Positions 8,375-15,406 of a stretch of 16,252 bases of DNA are shown piece after piece. Positions within the stretch are counted from its first letter, which is position 1; each line of letters starts with the position of its first letter. The stretch lies in contig OMSV01000200.1 in assembly GCA_900290385.1 (NCBI GenBank), positions 782-17,033 of the forward strand. Direction: 5' to 3'. The position numbers and the translations under genes were made by a program. The notes beneath the pieces are model-generated. The model worked only from the letters and a program-made list of their open reading frames with translations, searched no databases and was not told the DNA's origin. This DNA comes from Syntrophobacter sp. SbD2. Lineage in GTDB: Bacteria > Desulfobacterota > Syntrophobacteria > Syntrophobacterales > Syntrophobacteraceae.

Positions 8375-10093
8375 ATGGCCAAAAAACCGTCCTATGAAGA
8401 ATTGAAACAAAAGTTGGCAGATCTGCAAAGTGAAATTCTTGAAAGAAGACAGGTTGAGGCGGATCTGGAAAACGAACTGAGGAAGTTCCGGGCATTGTAT
8501 GACACGGCGTTAGCCATGCAGAGTGATCGGAGCCTCGATGAGTATCTCCAGCACATTGCTGATAAATGTCGAGAAATATTACGTTGCGAAATATCCTATA
8601 TTGCGCTGCACGATGAGGTCCGGGATGATTGTTACACGCCTACCTTCTCCGGGATCAAGACGGAAGCCTTCAGAAAACTGCGACTCCCTTCCGGCAGGGG
8701 CTTGGGTAGGCCGGCCTCAAAAATGCGGCAAGGTTACATCGTTGATGACTATTTAACAGAGCGGAGCTTCGACCGAAAATATGACCAAATTATCTCGGAT
8801 GAGGGAATAACATCGGGAATGGCGGTGCCGATCCAGATGGGCACAAGAGATCTGGGCGTGCTTTACGTCTTTAATCGAACGAAGACCGCTTTCTCACAAT
8901 CCGACCTGGATACACTATTCCTCGTCGCCAATCTTGCAGCTGTCGAGATCAGCCGCAAACAAGCCGAGGACTTGCTGCGCGAGAGCGAAAAGCGTTTCCG
9001 GTTCATGGTGGAAACCACGGGGGATGTAATCTATCACCTGCGCTATGACAAGATGACTTACGATTATATGGGTCCAGGGATCGGCAGGCTTACCGGATAC
9101 TCCCCTGAAGATATTAATACTATTGGATTTAAAAGCCTGGTCACCCGGATTGACCTCCTGGAGCAAGAAGACGTCTCTACCAAAGTGATTCTCGAAGATC
9201 GTTTTGCGGGGAAGACCGGCGAGTACAGAGCAGATTATCTGATAACCACAAAGACGGGGGCCTCCAAATGGCTGCGAGACCATTCTTTTCCCTGGTACGA
9301 TGATTCCGGCAAGAATATAGGGTCAGTCGGGATTCTCAGTGACTTAACCGACTACAAACAGGCCGAAGCGCTCGTGCGGCAGCGTACAGCCGAGTTGCAG
9401 CGAAGCAATCAGGCCCTCCAGGATTTCGCCTTCATAGCCTCACACGATATGAAAGAGCCTCTGCGCAAGGTTATCTCCTTTGCCAACATTCTCCGGCAAA
9501 AGTATAAGGATTCGCTCGAACAGACGGGCAATGACTATCTGAACCGGATGCTCGATGCGGCTGAGCGCATGCACTCCCTGCTCGCAGGACTTCTTGAATA
9601 CTCAAGGGTAACGACAAACCCTGAGCCTTTCAGAGAAGTCGATGTCTATGCCATTATTCAGGAAGTCCTCTCCGATTTGGAAATTACGATAAAAAAGACG
9701 GGCGGAGAAGTAAAGGTTGGAGAACTCCCCTCCATTCAAGCCGATCCTACGCAGATTTGGCAGCTATTCCAAAATCTGATTGGCAATGCTCTCAAGTTTC
9801 ACAAGGAGGGGGAGACGCCGGTCGTTGATTTGTTCAGCACCACAACAGACCCTGAAACTCTTCAAATTTACGTTAAAGACAACGGTATCGGCTTTGACGA
9901 GCAGCACCTCGACAGGATTTTTGCCCCTTTCAAGAGGCTTCACGGCAGAAGCAGCCAATATGAGGGAACGGGCATTGGCCTGGCCATCTGCAAGAAAATA
10001 GTCGAGAGGCACGGCGGAAGTATTACAGCGGAAAGCACGCCGGGACATGGCGCTACGTTTATTATCAAGTTCCCCTTAAAACAACCTGATTAG
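8375..10093 (+). CDS. soluble GAF-PAS sensor histidine kinase
   Basis: This is a 572-residue cytoplasmic two-component sensor. It senses a signal through GAF and PAS domains, autophosphorylates on His and should hand the phosphate to a response regulator. Order of parts: an N-terminal coiled coil (EELKQKLADLQSEILERRQVE), a GAF domain (about 45-205), a second coiled linker, a PAS/PAC domain (about 208-335), a HisKA domain with FIASHDMKEPLRKV (phospho-His357), and a HATPase with N box NLIGNALKFH, DNGIGFD and GTGIGLAICKKIVERHGG. No transmembrane segment or signal peptide is visible. The ATG at 8375 gives the family-typical start MAKKPSYEELKQKL; open sequence before it has no ribosome site, and the chosen start also has only a weak one. 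No response regulator or other partner lies next to it, so it is an orphan kinase with unknown signal. Confidence 0.93.
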   Translation: MAKKPSYEELKQKLADLQSEILERRQVEADLENELRKFRALYDTALAMQSDRSLDEYLQHIADKCREILRCEISYIALHDEVRDDCYTPTFSGIKTEAFRKLRLPSGRGLGRPASKMRQGYIVDDYLTERSFDRKYDQIISDEGITSGMAVPIQMGTRDLGVLYVFNRTKTAFSQSDLDTLFLVANLAAVEISRKQAEDLLRESEKRFRFMVETTGDVIYHLRYDKMTYDYMGPGIGRLTGYSPEDINTIGFKSLVTRIDLLEQEDVSTKVILEDRFAGKTGEYRADYLITTKTGASKWLRDHSFPWYDDSGKNIGSVGILSDLTDYKQAEALVRQRTAELQRSNQALQDFAFIASHDMKEPLRKVISFANILRQKYKDSLEQTGNDYLNRMLDAAERMHSLLAGLLEYSRVTTNPEPFREVDVYAIIQEVLSDLEITIKKTGGEVKVGELPSIQADPTQIWQLFQNLIGNALKFHKEGETPVVDLFSTTTDPETLQIYVKDNGIGFDEQHLDRIFAPFKRLHGRSSQYEGTGIGLAICKKIVERHGGSITAESTPGHGATFIIKFPLKQPD

Positions 10094-10102
10094 ACATGAC
10101 AA

Positions 10103-10288
10103 TCACACATAAGATGTGTTCTTTTTCTGCATCTTCACGTGCGATGCCGTGTCTCTCTCTTGTATCTTGCCGAAAAATATGTCGCGTTTTCCAGCAATGA
10201 CGTACACATTGTCGTCGGTGAGCTTGCTCTCCTCTCCGACCGCTCCTTTGACTTGCTTCCGGTTCCCTATGAGTAGATGGCAGCTCAT
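10103..10288 (-). CDS. CsbD-family small stress protein, C-terminus probably frameshifted
   Basis: The 61-residue frame reads MSCHLLIGNRKQVKGAVGEE, then SKLTDDNVYVIAGKRD and FFGKIQERD. This follows the CsbD family pattern GNWKQ.KG, KLTDDDL..I.GKRD, GKIQERYGI. After KIQER it departs from the family. One CT unit fewer in the tract at 10152-10160 would restore HGIAREDAEKEH, the normal family ending. The ATG at 10288 has GAAGGAA about eight bases upstream. CsbD proteins are small general-stress proteins of uncertain biochemical role. A second, more decayed copy lies at 12368-12548. Either a frameshifted protein is still made, or this is a pseudogene or phase-variable form. Confidence 0.6.
   Translation of the reverse strand: MSCHLLIGNRKQVKGAVGEESKLTDDNVYVIAGKRDIFFGKIQERDTASHVKMQKKNTSYV
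10111..10270 (+). repeat. ~160-bp direct repeat, copy 1 (csbD-like)
   Basis: It matches 12387-12548 with seven substitutions and one 2-bp length difference by my alignment, in the same orientation, about 2.3 kb apart. The repeat covers nearly the whole csbD-like sequence but not the flanks, so it reflects a gene-sized duplication or a repeated insertion. Confidence 0.9.
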
Positions 10289-10324
10289 GACTTGTTCCTT
10301 CTCTCTTGAAGAAATTCTTTTTTA

Positions 10325-10426
10325 TTAGACCCTGCGCCGGAACAGCACCAATAGAGACAAAATCAGGAGAAGCATCCCTAAGCCGCCATTCGGGACCTTA
10401 TGATCGCAAAATAGCATATTTTCCAT
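10325..10426 (-). pseudogene. DUF3309-like membrane-peptide remnant
   Basis: The short frame MENMLFCDHKVPN ends with a hydrophobic helix (GGLGMLLLILSLLVLF) followed by RRRV and a stop. This resembles the C-terminal half of DUF3309 small membrane proteins, which end in PSGGLG..LLI..ILLLLG. The N-terminal helix of that family is missing and the ATG has no ribosome site. From memory, genes of this type often accompany csbD, and here it lies just upstream of csbD copy 1 on the same strand. It is likely a truncated relic; identification rests on a short, low-complexity match. Confidence 0.4.
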
Positions 10427-10700
10427 TTTTGAAAATCAGGTGGAGAGTGTATTTTCCACTTACGAATACAATATTTATGAAGGTGGAGTTCTACCCGCTG
10501 TTCTCTTTTCTGCCTGCCTGAATCGGGAAAATTCCCTACTCATTCCCTGCTCAAAGGCAAGCTCCCCCTGGAGCAGACTGGCCGGCCGTGTACGAGGCCG
10601 GTAAGGCTAACGGGCTTGACCCGATTGCAGCTTTAAATTCGCTTTAGGGCGTTGTCAAAAAGAGCTGCACCCTTCTTAATTGATCGTGAATGTTTGCTGT
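10427..10700. other. intergenic, no identified gene
   Basis: A plus-strand stretch ending at a TAG at 10647 translates as WPAVYEAGKANGLDPIAALN and looks protein-like, but it has no start codon or recognisable family. It may be the tail of a deleted gene. Nothing else is seen. Confidence 0.4.
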
Positions 10701-11495
10701 CTATTGAAGGAATTTAATTGACATTAACGTTTTTAAAGTATTTTCATCCGTCCCAACCTGCCCTTGAGTATCTGCGACAATGGAGCGTTTACCATTGCTG
10801 ATAATCGCCCATAGGCATCCTCCTTCCCCGGCATGAAATCCTGTTTTTTTATCAGAAACTCCGCACGTAATAGTAGCTTTTATCCCATCCCATCCGTTTC
10901 CAGTTATCGATTCAGCCGGAGGGCTTAGGCCGGGTCCAATGCCCGCATACCATACGCCATCACTTTTTTGGAACATATTACTCTCAGTAACAGTTTTCTC
11001 AAAATTGCCGGCATGAATTTCAAAGTTGATTATATAAACGCTAGACTGCATCAGATCTCCTATAATGGCAATATTATTTTTATGATAGTCAACCTTTACA
11101 GTTCTATTGCTTGGATACTCGAATTCTATACCTATTTTTTCATCATGGAACACTTTCCGTGAATATTTTTCGACAGCATTTAATTCTGCAATCTGCTTTT
11201 TATAAACATTTTCCAGACATTGAGTTATTGTACATGTTGACCTTATTTTAGCAATCCAATTTTTCTGCATTTTTATTACTGACTTAGGATGATTCGCCGA
11301 ATCAAGCGCATTCCTATAGGCATTTGAAAGCTCTTCATCCAATTGTGAAAGAGCAGGATCAGAGCAAATAGTTTTTTCAATAAATCCTTTTGCCTCTGAA
11401 CAATCAAAGCTGGCAGACCATGATAAGGATGGGAAATATAGCAATATACAAATCATTAGAACGGATTTAATAGGTAGATTTCTATTTTTCGTCAT
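10701..11495 (-). CDS. secreted LprI/DUF1311-domain protein
   Basis: This is a 264-residue exported protein. A signal peptide (basic start, hydrophobic core SVLMICILLYFPSLSWS, then SA) occupies about residues 1-28. An LprI-type N-terminal domain follows (DUF1311, about 30-105): FDCSEAKGFIEKTICSDP..LSQLDEELSNAYRNAL..QKNWI..R..C....CL...Y, with the four conserved cysteines that form disulfides. The C-terminal ~150 residues are not recognised and contain two further cysteines. LprI of Mycobacterium tuberculosis was described as a lysozyme inhibitor, but most DUF1311 proteins have no known role, so function here is open. The ATG at 11495 has GAGGAG eight bases upstream. Base composition is clearly more AT-rich than the hyp, mvh and ileS genes, which suggests horizontal acquisition. 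It stands alone between relic sequences. Confidence 0.8.
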   Translation of the reverse strand: MTKNRNLPIKSVLMICILLYFPSLSWSASFDCSEAKGFIEKTICSDPALSQLDEELSNAYRNALDSANHPKSVIKMQKNWIAKIRSTCTITQCLENVYKKQIAELNAVEKYSRKVFHDEKIGIEFEYPSNRTVKVDYHKNNIAIIGDLMQSSVYIINFEIHAGNFEKTVTESNMFQKSDGVWYAGIGPGLSPPAESITGNGWDGIKATITCGVSDKKTGFHAGEGGCLWAIISNGKRSIVADTQGQVGTDENTLKTLMSIKFLQ

Positions 11496-12122
11496 ATCTT
11501 TGCTCCTCTCTTTTTAGATCGATGATTAACCGTAGTGGAACGGAATAAATAACGTCCAGACTCGGAACGATCGCAATGTCCGGCAAACGGGGCCGGACCA
11601 AGCTAGTCCTGAAAAATGCATCAACTTGGCTATCTGCAATGCCGAACCTCATTTTGAGGCGGATTCCGCCCGGAAAAAATCCTTGAACAACCCGATAGAC
11701 CGCAAAATCATACGATTTCCCAATCAAACACGCAAGTGAAACGCCAAAGGCGCTGGTTCTAGCAATTTAAGGACACACCTCCTCCCGCAGTTGGTGAACT
11801 CGTTCTGCCGCCCCACCGGATAGGGCGGGCGTCAGGCGAATAGGATACGATAGTAACTTATCCACACAACATGAATGTATGGGATGTAATAGAAACGATG
11901 ATAATTTCAATCTGGGGGAAATCAATATGGATGGAATGCTGGCTTGGGTTGCGGGAAAAATGGAAGTACCTTATGCTCCGGTCGCTCACGCATGATGAGG
12001 TCATAGTTGAGGCAAAAGGCGGCTTGGTTGATCAGGTTACCAGCTCGTCTTGGAAAAATCTGGGGAAGACGGAAACTTGTCAGATGCCGCAGAAGAATGC
12101 TTTTCATGGAGATGCTTCTTAA
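11496..12122. other. gene-poor stretch, possibly decayed coding DNA
   Basis: No intact gene can be supported. A minus-strand frame upstream of the LprI-type gene (TTG at 11727) has no ribosome site and no family resemblance. The plus-strand frames around 11871-12122 contain protein-like pieces in different frames (for example AWVAGKMEVPYAPVAHA from an ATG at 11927 preceded by gggggaaa, and THDEVIVEAKGGLVDQV in another), consistent with a decayed gene that I cannot name. A hairpin CCGCCC/GGGCGG with a 9-base loop lies at 11808-11828. Confidence 0.4.
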
Positions 12123-12245
12123 TTAAGGGTATTCCTTGAGGAGTTGGAGCACCCGGTCCGTACCGCTTTTGACTACTGCCTGCAGATTCTCGGCCGCTGA
12201 AGCATGTGAGGCCCAAAAACAAGAACAAGCAACCGAGATGAGCAT
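12123..12245 (-). pseudogene. MlaC/Ttg2D-like N-terminal fragment
   Basis: The 40-codon frame reads MLISVACSCFWASHASAAEN, then LQAVVKSGTDRVLQLLKEYP and a TAA stop. The first part is a secretory signal peptide ending in AxA. The second matches the start of mature MlaC-family periplasmic lipid-binding proteins (VVKSGTDRVL.ILK). The full family is about 200 residues, and nothing like the remainder (FDF..MA/SKRALG..W) follows in any frame. A stop lies directly before the ATG, so the true N-terminus of the signal peptide is probably also lost. I read it as a truncated relic; the other mla genes are absent. Confidence 0.5.
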
Positions 12246-12367
12246 TTAAGACGGAATACACTGACCCGGACCCGGACCTAAAGTATAACAGTTTTGGAGA
12301 GGAATCTCACTTGTATGCAAAGCCCCTTATCGTCGGTCTTACCAGGGCAAACGCCTTTCTCATACTC
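12246..12367. other. short intergenic stretch
   Basis: No gene is visible. A hexamer gacccg is repeated in tandem at about 12263-12277. Confidence 0.4.
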
Positions 12368-12548
12368 TCACTTTTCATGTCTCTTAAAGATGTGTTCCTT
12401 TTCTGCCTCTTCACGTGCGATGCCGTGTCTCTCTCTCTTGTATCTTGCCGAAAAATAAGTCGCGTTTTCCAGCAATGACGTACACATTGTCGCCGGTGAG
12501 TTTGCCCTCCTCTCCGACCGCTCCTTTGACTTGCTTCCAGTTCCCTAT
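12368..12548 (-). pseudogene. second csbD-like copy, frameshifted and without start codon
   Basis: In the CsbD frame it reads IGNWKQVKGAVGEEGKLTGD, NVYVIAGKRDLFFGKIQERE, and then TRHRT and a stop. Removing two CT units from the tract at 12428-12438 restores ERHGIAREEAEKEHIFKRHEK and a TGA, a full family-like C-terminus. No ATG, GTG or TTG start occurs in that frame between an upstream TAG and the homology, so the copy is a pseudogene. It keeps the family Trp (GNWKQ) that copy 1 has lost, so the two have decayed separately. Confidence 0.7.
12387..12548 (+). repeat. ~160-bp direct repeat, copy 2 (csbD-like)
   Basis: This is the partner of 10111-10270, about 95% identical, with one extra CT dinucleotide at 12428-12438. 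Homology stops sharply at 12548, just before the 15-bp tandem repeats. Confidence 0.9.
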
Positions 12549-12588
12549 ACAAAGCCCAAACTTCCGACATGAAAGAACCTAAAGGAGA

Positions 12589-12632
12589 TTAGGCTGAAGG
12601 GAGTTAGGCTGGAGGGGGTTAGGCTGAAGGGC
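12589..12632. repeat. 15-bp tandem repeat, about three copies
   Basis: Units ttaggctgaagggag, ttaggctggaggggg and ttaggctgaagggc follow one another. The tract is non-coding, between csbD copy 2 and the end of the hydrogenase operon. No role is evident. Confidence 0.8.
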
Positions 12633-12707
12633 TATACGAACAACTGTGGGGGGGACTTAGCCAGGACAGATTCCCGTTTTCCGTCTTCCGTGTTCCGTCC
12701 GCCGAAT

Positions 12708-12959
12708 CTATATTTCCGAATCGGATTTTATCTTGGCAAATCTTTCTGTCTCAATGAGCAGGCACGCTTCGGCTTCATCGGTGTCCTCGACGGTGAAGTG
12801 TATCTTCCCGCATTCCGGACAGGCGAAATTTATATTCCCCCCAAACGAGCGTTCTTTTATCTGGTCAACGGTCATATGGCCAATATAACCGCACTTGGTA
12901 TCAATCCGCTCAGCCCGCCCCTTCGGCCGGTTTTCCCTTTTATCCTGCCGCATCTTCAC
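12708..12959 (-). CDS. small zinc-ribbon-like protein in the hydrogenase operon, function unknown
   Basis: This is an 83-residue hydrophilic protein, basic at the start (KMRQDKRENRPKGRAERIDT) and acidic near the end. Cysteines in TKCGY and NFACPECGKIHF, with GHM between, suggest a metal-binding ribbon; I do not recognise the family. The start chosen is GTG at 12959, with GGAGG eight bases upstream; an ATG at 12953 is an alternative. Either start lies inside the selenocysteine read-through part of mvhA (overlap 14-20 bp), and the GGAGG is within mvhA codons. The gene is last in the operon hdrA-mvhD-mvhG-mvhA. The position invites a role in hydrogenase maturation or electron transfer, but that is inference only. 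Confidence 0.7.
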   Translation of the reverse strand: MKMRQDKRENRPKGRAERIDTKCGYIGHMTVDQIKERSFGGNINFACPECGKIHFTVEDTDEAEACLLIETERFAKIKSDSEI

Positions 12960-14433
12960 TTGCAGTTCCTCCAATCAGGATGCCGTTTGCGTCAGATACA
13001 CTCACTTCGATCGTCTTGCCGCCATCCAGGCGGTGAGTCGCACAGGAGATTCAGGGGTCGTAGGCGCGCACCGCCATTTCGATCCGGTTAAGCGCCTCCC
13101 CGGTCACTTCGCCGTTCTTGATGAGGTCCCGCGCCACACGGTTCACGCTCATATTGATAGGCGCCAGATTGTGGGTTGTCCCAACGATAAGGTTCGCCCT
13201 TGTAATGAACCCGTTTTCATCAGTCGAATAGTCGTGAATGAGCGTTCCGCGCGGAGCTTCGACGCAACCCACCCCTCGGCCCGCTTTTGGGACGACATCG
13301 CTTCGAACCTGCTGGCCGGTTATAGCCGGGTCCTCAAGAAGCTCGATAACCCTTTCGCAACAATACAAAAGTTCGATCAACCGCGCCCAGTGGTATAGAA
13401 TTGTTGACTGTGAGGGACGGCCGAAAAGCGAACGAAACTCGAGGAGTTCGGCCTGTGCGAGAGGGGTTCGAATAAAATCCGCCACGTTGATCCTGGCCAG
13501 GCAGTTGGTCCTGTAAATGCCGCGCGGGTCGTCGAGCAGCATCGAGAACCCCTCTTCCCAGCCTCGAGCGTATGGAAATTTCGCGTAGGACCAGGGTTCG
13601 ACATGTTCTCCTATGAAGTCGGTGTATTCCCGGCCCGAAAACTCATGGAACGACCCGTCCGGCCGCATAAGCCGCAGGATGCCGTCACTGAGCTCCAGGC
13701 TGGAGTCTTCAGCGTTGACCATGCCCAGAAAACCCGTGGTAATTTCCCCAAGCTGCATAAGCCCGGCATCGAATTGCGAAAAAACGCGCTCCTTGGCAAA
13801 ATCGAGCGCGAACCTGGCAAAATCGAGCTGATCGAGGGCATCGGCGTGCAACTGCTCCATTTCCGGCCGGGTCATCGGCTTTGAAAAACCCCCTGGGACA
13901 ATCGCATCGGGATGGATTGACCTCCCGGCGAATTTCTCGAGCATCATCTGGCCCCGATATCGCATCTCGATAACTCTTTTCGCAAGTTCGGGTTCCTGGA
14001 CCGCTATTTTCATGATGTTTCCGGCCCCGCATTGATCCGAATCGGCGAAAAAATCGGGACCCGCCATGAAAAAGAAATGAAGGACCTTGTCGCTTATATG
14101 CGCAAGGACCTGGGTAAGCTCGCGCAACAACCGTCCTGCCGGTGGGACTTCGGCCCCGAAGCACCCGTCAACAGCTTTGTTTGAAGCAAGATGATGCTGC
14201 CAGGGGCATATTCCGCAGATGCGGGTGACTATGCCCGGCACCTCTTCGGCTGCACGGCCCTCGAGAAATTTTTCGAACCCGCGCATAGACATTATATGGA
14301 CGCGGGCCTCAGCTACATTGCCGCTCTCGTCCAGCCTGATGCCGATCCGGGCGTGGCCTTCGATTCTGGTCACCGGCTCGATGGTTATCTCTCTGCCGGA
14401 AGCAGGCGCTGGTTCAGCAGCCGTTTGTCGCAT
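12940..14433 (-). CDS. mvhA: MvhA-type [NiFeSe] hydrogenase large subunit, UGA read as selenocysteine
   Basis: This is the catalytic subunit of a group-3c-type cytoplasmic hydrogenase that splits or forms H2 and feeds electrons through MvhG and MvhD to HdrA. The N-terminal ligand motif RICGICPWQHH (Cys73, Cys76) is intact, as is RIEGH near residue 25. An ordinary reading ends at a TGA (13051-13053) after VRAYDP. The next codons read ISCATHRLDGGKTIEVSV and continue to a TAA at 12940. UGA thus occupies the first Cys position of the essential DPCxxCxxH motif: Asp459-Pro460-Sec461-Ile-Ser-Cys464-Ala-Thr-His467. With read-through the protein is 497 residues. A SECIS-like hairpin follows. The tail after His467 may be removed by a maturation protease. 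The ATG at 14433 lies 42 bp after mvhG. The alternative is a genuine nonsense mutation or sequencing error (TGC/TGT to TGA). Confidence 0.93.
13015..13053 (-). promoter_or_regulatory. UGA selenocysteine codon and SECIS-like hairpin in mvhA
   Basis: In the mRNA sense, the UGA (13053-13051) is followed after 17 bases by CCGCC-UGGAU-GGCGG (13033-13019), a perfect 5-bp stem with a 5-base loop containing GG. Two more pairs (C-G, U-A) can form outside a 2x2 internal loop. Bacterial SECIS elements lie within the coding sequence just after the UGA and typically have a G or GG in the apical loop at about this distance; SelB binds them to insert selenocysteine. The fold was judged by eye. Confidence 0.75.
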
Positions 14434-14475
14434 AAAGACCCTTTTCCTTTTCTGTTAAAATCTTCAATCAGCCTT

Positions 14476-15402
14476 TTACACAGAGCGCCTGTTCAGCCTG
14501 CCGTGTGCCCCGGAAAACCGAAGCAATGAAAGCCTGTCCGCGAGGTTCTTCGTATCGATTCCGTTGCTGACTAGCGCATTCAGCATGTCCATAATCTGAT
14601 TGCCGCCCTTGCGCACAGGCCCGTGGCAACCCCGGCACGGCACCCTCGCCTCTATGCAGCGAGGCGGCCCTCCATTCATTCCGGCACACCCGGCCAGGGT
14701 GACCGGCCCCATGCATAAAAATCCCTGATCGAGCAGGCAGCGCATCTCGGAAATCGGCTTGTCAGTCTGGTACCTGGCGTTTTTCACAAACCTTCTAATC
14801 CTCTGCACAGGACCTTTGCCCTCTCGCTTCGCCGGACAGGAGTCGCAAACGCTCACCAGCGGCAATTGTGGGGCTTTGCCCTCAAGAATTGATTCCAGGG
14901 CCGATGCGATGATATCAGGATGAGGCGGGCAGCCTGGAACAATGAAATCCACGGTAATTTTTTCGTCCAGTGCGAATGTTCGTTCGAGGAAAGGCGGAAC
15001 GACCTGCAAAGGATCAGGCGCTGCGTCCGTGCCTTCGGCGGTCCGGTAATAGCGCCGGAAAAGGTCCTCGTCTTCAAAAAGATTCATCATGGCCGGGATG
15101 CCGCCGTAGGCAGCGCAGGTCCCAAATGCCAGGATGGTGTCGCATTGGCGGCGCATCTTTTCGGCGATACGCAACTGCTGCTCATTTCTGATGGCCCCGC
15201 TGATCAGTCCCAGGCCGGCTTTTGGAATATCGATTTCCTGTGTGGGGCCGCCAACCTCGAAATATTTGTGGTCCATTAAAATCGGCATGTGAAGGATGTC
15301 AAATCTATCTAGCAGGCTCAGCGACGGGCCTCCCGCGTTCAAAAGCGACATTTCGCATCCGGAACAGCCGCTCAGGGCCTCAGAGCAAAGTGTTAGAGAC
15401 AT
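14476..15402 (-). CDS. mvhG: MvhG-type [NiFe] hydrogenase small subunit
   Basis: This 308-residue electron-transfer subunit carries three Fe-S clusters between the active site in MvhA and MvhD/HdrA. Cysteine signatures, in order: GCSGCE (13/16) with FGTCAAYGG and VPGCPPHP for the proximal cluster, then SVCDSCPAKREGK, CLLDQGFLCMGPVTLAGC and CIEARVPCRGCHGP for the other two. There is no Tat or other signal peptide, so the enzyme is cytoplasmic. The ATG at 15402 starts four bases after the current mvhD stop; with one copy of the 23-bp duplication removed, mvhD would overlap it by 10 bases. The ribosome site is weak (GAG), fitting coupled translation. The short C-terminal extension after the last cluster (about 50 residues) is not recognised. 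Confidence 0.96.
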   Translation of the reverse strand: MSLTLCSEALSGCSGCEMSLLNAGGPSLSLLDRFDILHMPILMDHKYFEVGGPTQEIDIPKAGLGLISGAIRNEQQLRIAEKMRRQCDTILAFGTCAAYGGIPAMMNLFEDEDLFRRYYRTAEGTDAAPDPLQVVPPFLERTFALDEKITVDFIVPGCPPHPDIIASALESILEGKAPQLPLVSVCDSCPAKREGKGPVQRIRRFVKNARYQTDKPISEMRCLLDQGFLCMGPVTLAGCAGMNGGPPRCIEARVPCRGCHGPVRKGGNQIMDMLNALVSNGIDTKNLADRLSLLRFSGAHGRLNRRSV

Positions 15403-15406
15403 TGGA

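Noticed and set aside
11482..11727. 81-codon minus-strand frame upstream of the LprI-type gene.
   Set aside because: TTG start, no ribosome site, no recognisable family, and it overlaps the start of a well-supported gene.
11871..12122. 83-codon plus-strand frame.
   Set aside because: No ribosome site and no family resemblance; protein-like pieces are spread over different frames, so at best it is decayed.
12589..12632. Possible CRISPR array from regularly spaced repeats.
   Set aside because: The 15-bp units are contiguous with no spacers; it is a plain tandem repeat, and no cas gene is present.
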